From Rubellimicrobium mesophilum DSM 19309 (lineage in GTDB: Bacteria; Pseudomonadota; Alphaproteobacteria; Rhodobacterales; Rhodobacteraceae), in assembly GCF_000600335.2 (NCBI RefSeq), contig NZ_KK088558.1, positions 17,155-81,154 on the forward strand: DNA of 64,000 nucleotides, given 5' to 3'. Position 1 is the stretch's first letter. Each line of letters begins with the position of its first letter. Positions 56,536 to 64,000 of this stretch are shown here, piece after piece. Made by a program: the position numbers and the translations under genes. The notes below the pieces were generated by a model. The model did no database searches. It was not told the origin of the DNA and saw nothing but the letters and a program-made list of their open reading frames with translations.

Positions 56536-57948
56536 ATGACGACCGGCCTCCGTCACGAAGAAGAGGAAGCTCTACGGCGTGCGCTTTCCCACGCGCTCGC
56601 CTACCGCCGGTCTCTCCCGGAGCGCCCCATCCCCGCCACCATCGACGCCGCCGAGGCCACCCGGCGCTTCTCCGACCCCCTCCCCGACCACGGCCGCGAC
56701 CCCGCCGAGGTGATCGACGACCTCGTCGCGCGGGGCGAGGAAGGCCTCCTGCAGATGGCCTCGCCGGGCTTCCATGGCTACGTCATCGGCGCCGGGCATC
56801 CGGCGGGGATCGCGGCGGACCTCCTCGTCTCGGCCTGGGGCCAGAACGCGGCCTACGCCGCGACCACGCCCACCACCGCCGCCGTGGAGAATGCTGTCGC
56901 CGCGCAGGTCGTGGACCTCCTCGGCCTGCCCGCCGGCGGCGCCGGCTTCGTGACCGGCGCGACGATGGCGAACACCGTGGGCGTCATGGCCGCGCGCCAT
57001 GCCCTGCTCGCCCGCGAGGGCTGGGACGTGGAGGCCCGGGGCCTCTTCGGCGCGCCGGAGATCCATGTCGTGCTGAGCGCCGAGGCGCATTCCGCCGTCC
57101 ACGCCGCGCTGCGCTACGCGGGCCTGGGCTCCGCCCGCGCGATCCGCGTCCCGGCCGACGAGCAGGGCCGCATCCGCCCCGAGGCCTTCGCCGAGGCCAT
57201 CGCGCCCCTGAGCGGCCCGGTCCTCGTCGTCCTCCAGGCCGGGCACGTCAACTCCGGCGCCTTCGATCCCTTCGAGGAGATCCTCCCGCTCGCGCGCGGG
57301 AAGAACGCCTGGGTCCACGTGGACGGCGCCTTCGGCCTCTGGCTGCGCGCGGTCCCCGACCTCGCCTTGCGCCTGACGGGGGTGGAGCAGGCCGACAGTT
57401 GGGCGCTCGACCTCCACAAGTGGCTCAACGCGCCCTACGACGCCGGGCTGGTGCTGACGCGCGAGGCGGCTCCGCTGGTCGGGGCCATGTCCGCGCACGG
57501 CGCCTACCTGCCCGAGCACGGGGCCGTCCCCGATCCCGCCGACGCCGTGCCCGAGCTGTCGCGCCGCGCGCGGGGCGTGCCGTCCTGGGCGATCCTGCAG
57601 ACTCTCGGGCGCGAGGGGGTGCGCGAGATGGTCGCCCGGCATTGCCGCCTCGCCGCCTGGATCGGCGGGCAGCTCTCGCAGATCCCCGGGATCACCGTGC
57701 TGAACGAGGTCGTGGCCAATCAGGTCGCCTTCCACGTCGGCGAGGGCGACCGGCGCGACGCCGCCACGGCTGCCGTGCTCGCCCGCGTGCAGGCCGGGGG
57801 CCGGGTCTACCCGACCCATGGCCAGTGGCGCGGCGGCGCCATCATCCGCGTCTCCGTCATCGGCCACCGCACCGACGAGGACCGCGCCCGCGCCGCCGTG
57901 GAGGCCATCCGCGAGGCCTGGGCCCATGTCCGGGAGGAGATCGCATGA
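56536..57948 (+). CDS. Group II PLP-dependent decarboxylase
   Basis: This 470-residue enzyme has the pyridoxal-dependent decarboxylase fold. The PLP Lys is in A-L-D-L-H-K-W-L-N, the cofactor Asp and His in W-V-H-V-D-G-A-F-G and S-A-E-A-H-S-A-V, and the N-terminal T-P-T-T-A-A-V-E-N block holds. AGGAGG lies before the ATG. It resembles aromatic-amino-acid, glutamate or aspartate decarboxylases; the substrate is not assignable. Its place in the pyrimidine region is unusual, as that pathway has no known decarboxylation of this type. Confidence 0.85.
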   Translation: MTTGLRHEEEEALRRALSHALAYRRSLPERPIPATIDAAEATRRFSDPLPDHGRDPAEVIDDLVARGEEGLLQMASPGFHGYVIGAGHPAGIAADLLVSAWGQNAAYAATTPTTAAVENAVAAQVVDLLGLPAGGAGFVTGATMANTVGVMAARHALLAREGWDVEARGLFGAPEIHVVLSAEAHSAVHAALRYAGLGSARAIRVPADEQGRIRPEAFAEAIAPLSGPVLVVLQAGHVNSGAFDPFEEILPLARGKNAWVHVDGAFGLWLRAVPDLALRLTGVEQADSWALDLHKWLNAPYDAGLVLTREAAPLVGAMSAHGAYLPEHGAVPDPADAVPELSRRARGVPSWAILQTLGREGVREMVARHCRLAAWIGGQLSQIPGITVLNEVVANQVAFHVGEGDRRDAATAAVLARVQAGGRVYPTHGQWRGGAIIRVSVIGHRTDEDRARAAVEAIREAWAHVREEIA

Positions 57949-58043
57949 GAGAGAGCCTCTGCTGCGGCGAGGGCGCGGACCACGTCGCCGGCCAAGGCCT
58001 CCGCATGGCGGGCGGCCTCGGGGTCGGCCTGACGGGACGCCTC

Positions 58044-58268
58044 TCAGGTCCCGGCCGGGCCCCCCTCCGCCACGATGGTCAGACGCCCCACCGCCGGGTC
58101 CCAGTCGTGGGACAGGCGGCGTCCCCGGCCGCCGAGGGCGGCGATCTCCTCCCACAGCCGCTGGGCGGCAGGGGAGGGGCGTGGCGCGAGCAGTCCCTCG
58201 GCCAGGCGGTGGGCGCGCTCGCCCGTCAGGGCGATGACGAGGGGGCCTTCGCGATGGGGGTGCGGCAT
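58044..58268 (-). CDS. Small hypothetical protein
   Basis: This 74-residue protein has GGAGGG six bases before its ATG. The N-terminus is His-rich (M-P-H-P-H-R-E-G), followed by a helix (T-G-E-R-A-H-R-L-A-E-G-L-L) and a polar end. No family is recognised. It is opposite in sense to its larger left neighbour and the same sense as the cupin gene to the right, across about 105 bases without other features. Confidence 0.5.
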   Translation of the reverse strand: MPHPHREGPLVIALTGERAHRLAEGLLAPRPSPAAQRLWEEIAALGGRGRRLSHDWDPAVGRLTIVAEGGPAGT

Positions 58269-58373
58269 GGGAACCCTCCGGGACGGGCGCGGATGGCGGC
58301 CCGCGCGACACCCTCTCTACCCAGGAATGGTTGCGATCCCGTTAAGGCCGCGCGATGTTTCGGTGACGGCCTC

Positions 58374-58772
58374 TCACTCCACCAACCCGTCGAGCTCCGG
58401 CAACAGCACCACGCTCTCCTGCTCGTGCGGGTCGGTGCGGGCGATGACGGCCGTGACCGGATCGGGGCCGGGGTTCCAGGGCAGGTGCGGCACGTCGGCG
58501 GGGATGTAGATCATCTCGCCCGCGCCGGTCTCCATCCGGTGCTCCAGCCGCTCGCCCCAGAACATCACCGCCTGGCCCGACAGCACGTAGATGGCCGTCT
58601 CGTGGGTCGCGTGCTTGTGCGCCCTGGCGCGCCCGCCGGGCGGTATGGTGAGAAGATGCATGCAGACCGCCTGGGCGCCCATGGTCTCCCGCGAGATGCC
58701 TTCGAAGTAGCTGAACCCCTGCTTGCCCGCGTAAGCGTTCGCACCAGGCCTGATTTTCTGGCATGAGGTCAT
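58374..58772 (-). CDS. Cupin-domain protein
   Basis: This 132-residue single cupin has metal-binding motif 1, H-K-H-A-T-H-E-T-A-I-Y-V-L-S-G, and motif 2, Y-I-P-A-D-V-P-H-L-P-W-N. Such small cupins sense or modify small ligands. The chosen ATG is at 58772 (M-T-S-C-Q-K). It is divergent from the ABC importer genes, with only 23 bases between start codons, so shared control is likely. Function is unknown. Confidence 0.82.
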   Translation of the reverse strand: MTSCQKIRPGANAYAGKQGFSYFEGISRETMGAQAVCMHLLTIPPGGRARAHKHATHETAIYVLSGQAVMFWGERLEHRMETGAGEMIYIPADVPHLPWNPGPDPVTAVIARTDPHEQESVVLLPELDGLVE

Positions 58773-58795
58773 TCGTGTCTCCCGATGGAACGTCC

Positions 58796-59605
58796 ATGAT
58801 GGCGAATGTCGCCACCCTTTCACAGACCTCCGCCCCCGTCATCGAGGCCAAGGGCGTCAACCTCGTCTTCCAGACCGCCGACGGGCCGGTGCAGGCGCTC
58901 AAGGACGTCTCGCTCTCGGTCGCCAAGGGCGAGTTCGTGAGCTTCATCGGCCCCTCGGGCTGCGGGAAGACGACATTCCTGCGCTGCGTGGCCGCCTTGG
59001 AGACGCCGACCTCCGGCACGCTCACCGTCAACGGCATGACGCCGGACGCGGCGCGGCGGGCGCGGGCCTATGGCTACGTCTTCCAGGCGGCGGGCCTCTA
59101 CCCGTGGCGCACCATCGCCGGGAACATCCGCCTGCCGCTGGAGATCATGGGCTTCCCGCGCGGCGAGCAGGACGCCCGCGTGGACCGGGTCCTGAAGATG
59201 GTGGACCTCGAAGGGTTCGGGCGGAAGTATCCCTGGCAGCTCTCGGGCGGGATGCAGCAGCGCGCCTCGATCGCCCGCGCGCTGGCCTTCGACGCCGACA
59301 TCCTCCTGATGGACGAGCCCTTCGGCGCCCTGGACGAGATCGTCCGCGACCGCCTCAACGAGGAGGTCCTGCGCCTCTGGGCCCGCACGCAGAAGACGAC
59401 GCTCTTCGTCACCCACTCGATCCCCGAGGCGGTGTTCCTGTCGACCAAGATCGTCGTCATGTCCCCCCGCCCGGGGCGGATCACCGACGTGATCGACTCG
59501 CCGCTGCCGCGCGAGCGTCCCCTCGACATCCGCGAATCGCCCGAGTTCCTCGCCATCGCGCACCGCGTCCGCGAGGGGCTCCGCGCCGGGCACGTGGAGG
59601 TCTGA
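58796..59605 (+). CDS. ABC transporter ATPase, SsuB/TauB/RibX-associated type
   Basis: This 269-residue ATPase has Walker [10 protein letters not shown], signature L-S-G-G-M-Q-Q-R, Walker [13 protein letters not shown] and switch H-S-I-P-E-A. The His in T-H-S-I-P-E-A is typical of nitrate/taurine/pyrimidine-precursor importers. The ATG at 58796 or 58799 could start. The stop overlaps the next start (TGATGA). Confidence 0.92.
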   Translation: MMANVATLSQTSAPVIEAKGVNLVFQTADGPVQALKDVSLSVAKGEFVSFIGPSGCGKTTFLRCVAALETPTSGTLTVNGMTPDAARRARAYGYVFQAAGLYPWRTIAGNIRLPLEIMGFPRGEQDARVDRVLKMVDLEGFGRKYPWQLSGGMQQRASIARALAFDADILLMDEPFGALDEIVRDRLNEEVLRLWARTQKTTLFVTHSIPEAVFLSTKIVVMSPRPGRITDVIDSPLPRERPLDIRESPEFLAIAHRVREGLRAGHVEV

Positions 59606-59940
59606 TGAGCTCCGCCTCGATCCTCTGGCTCGCCATGGCGATGGGCGTCTTCGTGCTCGCCAACTCCGTGCTGCGGGCCTATTCCGCCTCGACCTATCTG
59701 CCCACGCTGGTGGGTGCGTTGCTCCTCTTCTCGCTCGGCAACCTGATGATGGTCCGCCTGATGCGCGAATCGGGGCTGGCGCTGGCCATCTCGGTCTCCT
59801 CGGTGGTCCAGCTCGTGCTGATCTCGCTCGTCGCCGTGCTCTGGTTCGGCGAGAGGCCCTCGCCCCGCCAGCTCGCCGGCATGGCGCTGGGCGTCGTGGC
59901 CGTGGTCCTGATCGCCTGGCCGCAGGGAGGCGAGGCATGA
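59605..59940 (+). CDS. Small four-helix DMT/SMR-like membrane protein
   Basis: This 111-residue protein has four hydrophobic helices (about 5-22, 30-50, 57-78, 88-106) and an SMR/EamA-half pattern ending L-A-G-M-A-L-G-V-V-A-V-V-L-I-A-W. The start overlaps the ATPase stop and the end overlaps the permease start, so it is translated as part of the ABC operon. A drug/metabolite-type half transporter inside an ABC importer operon is unusual. Its role (efflux partner or extra membrane subunit) is unknown. Confidence 0.75.
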   Translation: MSSASILWLAMAMGVFVLANSVLRAYSASTYLPTLVGALLLFSLGNLMMVRLMRESGLALAISVSSVVQLVLISLVAVLWFGERPSPRQLAGMALGVVAVVLIAWPQGGEA

Positions 59941-60854
59941 GGCGCAGCGTCCTTCCCGTCCTGACCGTGGTGCTGGCGATCCTCGTCGTCTGGTATGTCG
60001 CCGCCATCCCCATGAACATCCGCGAGAGCCTGACCGCCGCCGAGCGCGCGGGCGCCGAGGTCTGGGGCGGCACGCCGGCCGAGCGCGAAGGGCGTTCCGC
60101 CTGGGCGCTGGCGCTCCGCAACCCCTCGGTGGCGCTCGACGGCTGGACGCAGGACCGCCCGCGCCTCCCCGCGCCCCACCAGGTCGTGCAGGAGTTCTCC
60201 AAGGCCACCTTCGGCGAATCCGTCACCTCGAAGAAGAGCCTCCTCTACCACGCCGGGATCACGCTGGGCGCGACCATGGTGGGCTTCGCCCTGGGCTCGC
60301 TCGCGGGCGTGCTCCTCGCCGTCGGCATCGTCCACAACCGCGCGATGGACATGAGCGTGATGCCCTGGGCCATCATCAGCCAGACCATCCCCATCGTCGC
60401 GCTCGCGCCCATGATCATCGTGGTGATGAACTCGGTGGGGGTGCAGGGGCTGCTGCCCAAGGCGGTGATCTCGGCCTACCTGTCGTTCTTCCCGGTGGTG
60501 GTCGGCATGGTGAAGGGCCTGCGGACGCCCGACCAGATGCAGCTCGACCAGATGCACACCTGGAGCGCGACCCGCTCCGAGACGCTCTGGAAGCTGCGCC
60601 TGCCCGCCTCGGTTCCCTACCTCTTCGCCTCCCTCAAGATCGCCATCGCGGCGTCGCTGGTCGGCACCATCGTGGGCGAGCTTCCGGTGCAGCGCGGGGG
60701 CCTCGGCGCCCGGATGCTGGCGGGGAGCTACTACGGACAGACCTCGCAGATCTGGGCGGCGCTGCTGATGGCGGCGATCCTGGCCTCGTTCCTCGTCTGG
60801 CTCATGGGCTTCCTCGAACGGCGGACGCTGCGCGCGATGGGGGTGCCGGCATGA
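59937..60854 (+). CDS. ABC transporter permease 1, SsuC/TauC type
   Basis: This 305-residue permease has an N-terminal helix, then a periplasmic region (about 25-95) and the BPD_transp core. The motif A-P-M-I-I-V-V-M-N and the EAA-like loop W-S-A-T-R-S-E-T-L-W-K-L-R-L-P-A-S are present. It overlaps permease 2 by four bases, and the two form a heterodimer. Confidence 0.9.
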   Translation: MRRSVLPVLTVVLAILVVWYVAAIPMNIRESLTAAERAGAEVWGGTPAEREGRSAWALALRNPSVALDGWTQDRPRLPAPHQVVQEFSKATFGESVTSKKSLLYHAGITLGATMVGFALGSLAGVLLAVGIVHNRAMDMSVMPWAIISQTIPIVALAPMIIVVMNSVGVQGLLPKAVISAYLSFFPVVVGMVKGLRTPDQMQLDQMHTWSATRSETLWKLRLPASVPYLFASLKIAIAASLVGTIVGELPVQRGGLGARMLAGSYYGQTSQIWAALLMAAILASFLVWLMGFLERRTLRAMGVPA

Positions 60855-61696
60855 TCCTCGTCCTCCTCGCCGTCGTCGTCTGGTTCGGCGCCTGGGCGCT
60901 CAACGGCTGGCTCACCGCCGGCCCGCGCTACCGAAGCCGGGGCATCCGCATCGCCGTCCCCCTGATCTTCGGCGCGACCGTCCTGATCGTCTGGGAGCTG
61001 CTGGTGCGGGGCCTGAGCGTGCCCCCGGCCATCCTGCCGCCGCCCTCCCGCATCGGCGCGACCTTCGCGGCGAGCCTGCCGATGCTCTGGGGCGACTTCG
61101 TGCAGACGATCCTCAGGGGCGCTCTCTCGGGCCTCGTGATCGGCGTGATCGCCGCCCTCGCCGTGGCCGTGCTGGTGGACCGCTTCGACGTGCTCCGGCG
61201 CGGCCTCCTCCCGGTGGGGAGCTTCATGGCCGCGCTCCCCATCGTCGGCGTCGCGCCGATCATGGTGATGTGGTTCGGCTTCGGCTGGGCGTCGAAGGCC
61301 GCGGTCGTGGTGCTGATGGTGTTCTTCCCGATGCTGGTGAACACGGTCGCGGGCCTCCAGGACACCACCCTCCAGCAGCGCGACCTGATGCGGACCTACG
61401 GGGCGGGCTACTGGCCCACGCTCCTCAAGCTGCGCCTGCCGGCCGCGATGCCCTTCGTCTTCAACGGGCTCAAGATCGCCTCCACGCTCGCGCTCATCGG
61501 CGCCATCGTGGCCGAGTTCTTCGGCTCGCCCACGCAGGGCGTCGGCTTCCGCATCTCCACGGCGAACGGCGCGCTCCAGCTCGACCTCGTGTGGTCCGCG
61601 ATCCTCGTGGGGGCCCTTGCGGGCAGCCTGTTCTACGGCATCATCACACTCGTCGAGCGCTGGGTCACCTTCTGGCACCCGTCGCAACGAACATAA
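60851..61696 (+). CDS. ABC transporter permease 2, SsuC/TauC type
   Basis: This 281-residue permease has six helices, with A-P-I-M-V-M-W-F-G-F-G-W and the contact loop Y-G-A-G-Y-W-P-T-L-L-K-L-R-L-P-A-A. It ends 23 bases before the binding-protein gene. Paired different permeases are typical of RutR-linked pyrimidine or riboflavin-type importers. Confidence 0.9.
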   Translation: MILVLLAVVVWFGAWALNGWLTAGPRYRSRGIRIAVPLIFGATVLIVWELLVRGLSVPPAILPPPSRIGATFAASLPMLWGDFVQTILRGALSGLVIGVIAALAVAVLVDRFDVLRRGLLPVGSFMAALPIVGVAPIMVMWFGFGWASKAAVVVLMVFFPMLVNTVAGLQDTTLQQRDLMRTYGAGYWPTLLKLRLPAAMPFVFNGLKIASTLALIGAIVAEFFGSPTQGVGFRISTANGALQLDLVWSAILVGALAGSLFYGIITLVERWVTFWHPSQRT

Positions 61697-61719
61697 CGAA
61701 CCAACAGGGGAGAACGAGA

Positions 61720-62715
61720 ATGACGAAACTTCTTTGGGCGACCGCCCTGGCGACGATGGCGGTGCCGGCCTTCGCGCAGGACGCGGTGACGCTCCAGCTC
61801 AAGTGGGTGACGCAGGCCCAGTTCGCGGGCTACTACGCCGCCCTCGACCAGGGCTTCTACGAGGAGGAGGGCCTCGACGTGACCATCCTCCCCGGCGGCC
61901 CGGACATCGCGCCGACGCAGGTGATCGCCGGAGGCGGCGCCGACGTGGTCGTGGACTGGATGCCCAGCGCGCTGGCCGCGCGCGAGCAGGGCGTCCCCCT
62001 CGTGAACATCGCCCAGATCTTCGACAAGTCGGGGATGCAGCTCACCTGCTGGGCCGATTCGGGGATCGCCGCGCCCACCGACTTCCCGAACCACACGCTC
62101 GGCGTCTGGTTCTCGGGGAACGAGTATCCGTTCCTGAGCTGGATGTCGCAGCTCGGCATCAAGACCGACGGCAAGTCCGCCGACGGCGTGGAGGTCCTCA
62201 AGCAGGGCTTCAACGTCGACCCGCTCCTGCAGCGGCAGGCCGACTGCATCTCGACGATGACCTACAACGAATACAACCAGGTCCTCGAAGCCGGCGTGAA
62301 GCCCGAGGAGCTGGTCAACTTCAAGTATGAGGACCAGGGCGTCGCCACCCTCGAGGACGGGCTCTACGCGCTGGAATCGAACCTCCAGGATCCCGCCTTC
62401 GTCGACAGGATGGCCCGCTTCGTGCGCGCCTCCGAGAAGGGCTGGCAATGGGCGATCCAGAACCCCGACCAGGCGGCTCAGATCGTCATCGACAACGACG
62501 AGACCGGCGCCCAGACCATCGAGCACCAGACCTCGATGATGACCGAGGTGGCCAAGCTCATCACCGACGACGATCCTTCGCTCGACCCCGCCGCCTACGA
62601 GCGGACGGTGGCCACGCTGATGGGCGGCGGCTCGGACCCGGTGATCTCCAAGGAGCCCGAGGGCGCCTGGACCCATGCCGTGACCGACGCGGCCAAGGCG
62701 GCTCCGGCCCAGTGA
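61720..62715 (+). CDS. NMT1/THI5-like periplasmic substrate-binding protein
   Basis: This 331-residue SBP has a signal peptide (to A-F-A-Q, about residue 20). The mature start L-Q-L-K-W-V-T-Q-A-Q-F-A-G-Y-Y-A-A matches pyrimidine-precursor and riboflavin-binding proteins (ThiY, RibY). G-G-P-D and F-N-V-D-P-L-L are conserved parts. A ribosome site (CAGGGGAGAACGAGA) precedes the ATG. The RutR context makes uracil-like compounds or hydantoins the best guess for ligand. Confidence 0.9.
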   Translation: MTKLLWATALATMAVPAFAQDAVTLQLKWVTQAQFAGYYAALDQGFYEEEGLDVTILPGGPDIAPTQVIAGGGADVVVDWMPSALAAREQGVPLVNIAQIFDKSGMQLTCWADSGIAAPTDFPNHTLGVWFSGNEYPFLSWMSQLGIKTDGKSADGVEVLKQGFNVDPLLQRQADCISTMTYNEYNQVLEAGVKPEELVNFKYEDQGVATLEDGLYALESNLQDPAFVDRMARFVRASEKGWQWAIQNPDQAAQIVIDNDETGAQTIEHQTSMMTEVAKLITDDDPSLDPAAYERTVATLMGGGSDPVISKEPEGAWTHAVTDAAKAAPAQ

Positions 62716-62731
62716 CCCTCTGATCCTTCGG

Positions 62732-62769
62732 GCGGGCGCGGGGGACCTCCTCCGCGCCCGCTTCCTTTT
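62732..62769 (+). terminator. Rho-independent terminator after the binding-protein gene
   Basis: GCGGGCGCGG (62732-62741) and CCGCGCCCGC (62752-62761) form a perfect 10-bp stem with a 10-base loop, followed by TTCCTTTT. It lies 17 bases after the stop codon and separates the ABC importer from the hyuA-like gene. Confidence 0.88.
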
Positions 62770-62868
62770 GACCGCGTCGCCCCGCGACCCTCGGCCGTCG
62801 TCCCGGGGCTTGCCTCGACGGCCCTCCCGGGCCATCCCGGACCCGATCTCCAGAACGGACCTTCCCCC

Positions 62869-64000
62869 ATGCCTGTCCTCCTCGGCGTCGATACCGGCGG
62901 CACCTACACCGACGCCGCCCTCCTCGACGAGGACGAGACCCGCGTCCTCGCCAAGGCCAAGGCGCTGACGACCCGGCCCGACCTCTCGGGCGGGGTCGGC
63001 GCCGCCATCGACGCGGTGCTGGCGCAGGGCGGCGTGGACCCCTCCGAGGTCGCGATGGTCTCGCTCTCCACCACGCTCGCCACCAACGCGCTGGTGGAGG
63101 GGCAGGGGGGTCGCGTGGCCCTCGTCGCCATCGGCTTCGACGCGGGCGACCTCGACCGCGACGGGTTGCCCGAGGCGCTGCGCGGCGATCCCCTGATCGT
63201 CCTCCCCGGCGGCCACGACCATGCGGGGAACGAGCGGGCCCCCCTCGACCTCGCGGCCCTGGAGGAGGCGCTGAAGGCCCTGCCCGAGGGGCTGACCGGC
63301 CTCGCCGTCGCCGCCCGCTTCGCCACCCGCAACCCCGCGCACGAGACCGCCGCGCGCGACCTCGCCCGCCGGGTGACGCACCTCCCCGTCACCTGCTCGC
63401 ACGAGCTCTCCTCCTCCCTCGGCGGCCCCCGGCGCGCCCTGACGGCGGTGCTGAACGCCCGCCTCATCGGCCTGATCGAGCGCCTCGTCGCCGCCTGCGA
63501 GGCGCACATGGACAGGCGCGGCATTCGCGCGCCGCTCATGGTCGTGCGCGGCGACGGCGCGCTCATGGCCGCGCAGGTCGCCCACGAGAAGCCCATCGAG
63601 ACGATCCTCTCCGGCCCCGCCGCCTCGGTCGCCGGCGCCGCCTGGCTCGCGAAGGAGCCCGTGGCCCTCGTCTCCGACATCGGCGGCACGACCACGGATA
63701 TCTGCCTCCTGCGCGACGGCCGCCCCGCCATCGATCCGGAGGGCGCCCGCGTCGGCCCCTGGCGCACCATGGTCGAGGCCGTGGCCATGCGGACCTGGGG
63801 CCTCGGCGGCGACAGCGAGGTGCATCTCCTCCCCGGTCTCGCGGGCGACCTCTCGCTCGGCCCCCGCCGCGTGGTCCCCATCGCGCTCCTCGCCCGCGAC
63901 CACCCGGACCTCGTCCACCGCACGCTCGACGCCGCGCTGGCGCAGGAGCGCGCGAACGAGGAGACGGGCCGCTTCGTCCTCCCCCTCTGGCGGGGCACCG
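62869..64000 (+). CDS. hyuA: HyuA-like hydantoinase/oxoprolinase subunit, N-terminal part
   Basis: The first 377 residues are present and the gene runs off the window. It is of the ASKHA fold. The N-terminal phosphate loop is G-V-D-T-G-G-T-Y-T-D, then S-T-T-L-A-T-N-A-L-V-E-G and the second loop S-D-I-G-G-T-T-T-D-I near residue 270. This matches HyuA, the ATP-dependent N-methylhydantoinase/5-oxoprolinase A subunit, so a hyuB gene may follow outside the window. The start is ATG 62869. It is separated from the importer by a terminator but fits cyclic amide catabolism. Confidence 0.9.
   Translation, partial: MPVLLGVDTGGTYTDAALLDEDETRVLAKAKALTTRPDLSGGVGAAIDAVLAQGGVDPSEVAMVSLSTTLATNALVEGQGGRVALVAIGFDAGDLDRDGLPEALRGDPLIVLPGGHDHAGNERAPLDLAALEEALKALPEGLTGLAVAARFATRNPAHETAARDLARRVTHLPVTCSHELSSSLGGPRRALTAVLNARLIGLIERLVAACEAHMDRRGIRAPLMVVRGDGALMAAQVAHEKPIETILSGPAASVAGAAWLAKEPVALVSDIGGTTTDICLLRDGRPAIDPEGARVGPWRTMVEAVAMRTWGLGGDSEVHLLPGLAGDLSLGPRRVVPIALLARDHPDLVHRTLDAALAQERANEETGRFVLPLWRGT

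Noticed and set aside
57807..58043. Minus-strand continuation of the small protein at 58044-58268 into the decarboxylase gene
   Set aside because: It lies after an in-frame stop codon and runs antisense to a strongly conserved C-terminus.

Overview
The window is very GC-rich bacterial chromosome, with codon third positions almost always G or C. Gene content points to Rhodobacterales (Paracoccaceae/Roseobacteraceae-type Alphaproteobacteria). The evidence is a SmoS-type sorbitol dehydrogenase almost identical in its C-terminal motifs to the Rhodobacter enzyme, NnrR/Fnr-type control, a DUF1127-like small protein, minCDE, and AACAGGGAG-type ribosome binding sites. This taxonomic reading is inference. 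I see no rRNA, tRNA, CRISPR array, phage or insertion sequence.

Layout. 1-8437 is an anaerobic/denitrification module: narK (cut by the window edge), hemN, a Crp/Fnr regulator of NnrR/DNR type, then two divergent units. The leftward unit is ubiD-ubiX-group III truncated haemoglobin. The rightward unit is ubiT-ubiU-ubiV, the oxygen-independent ubiquinone pathway. An Fnr-family-like palindrome lies between them. 8486-9679 is an HPP-family membrane protein with two CBS domains. 10004-11880 is minCDE. 12159-20460 is a leftward peptide-use operon: proline iminopeptidase, dipeptide ABC transporter and an amidohydrolase. 20691-29997 is a polyamine/amide block: M20 peptidase, acetylpolyamine amidohydrolase and a carbamoylputrescine-amidase-like nitrilase on the plus strand, facing amidase-potABCD on the minus strand. 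30255-32459 holds a three-gene set: an S1C pseudoprotease, a small LuxR-type protein and an intact HtrA-like protease. 32732-34267 holds a small membrane protein, a truncated dedA and a dienelactone hydrolase. 34465-38605 is an Rrf2 regulator plus the sulfate ABC transporter. 38609-44062 is a leftward urease operon. 44251-46857 is a CIO-type cytochrome bd oxidase with a 35-residue DUF2474 subunit. 47034-52225 holds a thioredoxin-reductase-like protein, smoS, a lytic transglycosylase and kup. 52312-62715 is a RutR-controlled pyrimidine/hydantoin-type region: RutR, carbamoylase, dihydropyrimidinase, PLP decarboxylase, cupin and an SsuABC/RibXY-like ABC importer. A hyuA-like gene then runs off the right edge.

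Two window-wide features stand out. First, a roughly 78-bp intergenic element occurs four times (12031, 24414, 46883, 48898), each time between convergent genes. It carries a TTAA-N7-TTAA-like motif, an invariant GC-rich hairpin segment and a 13-codon mini-frame. Second, at least 21 one- or two-base indels, mostly in G or C runs, break about 15 otherwise well-conserved genes, including minD, kup and hemN. This looks more like uncorrected sequence than mass gene decay. For these genes I give the coordinates of the whole gene and state where the frame breaks.
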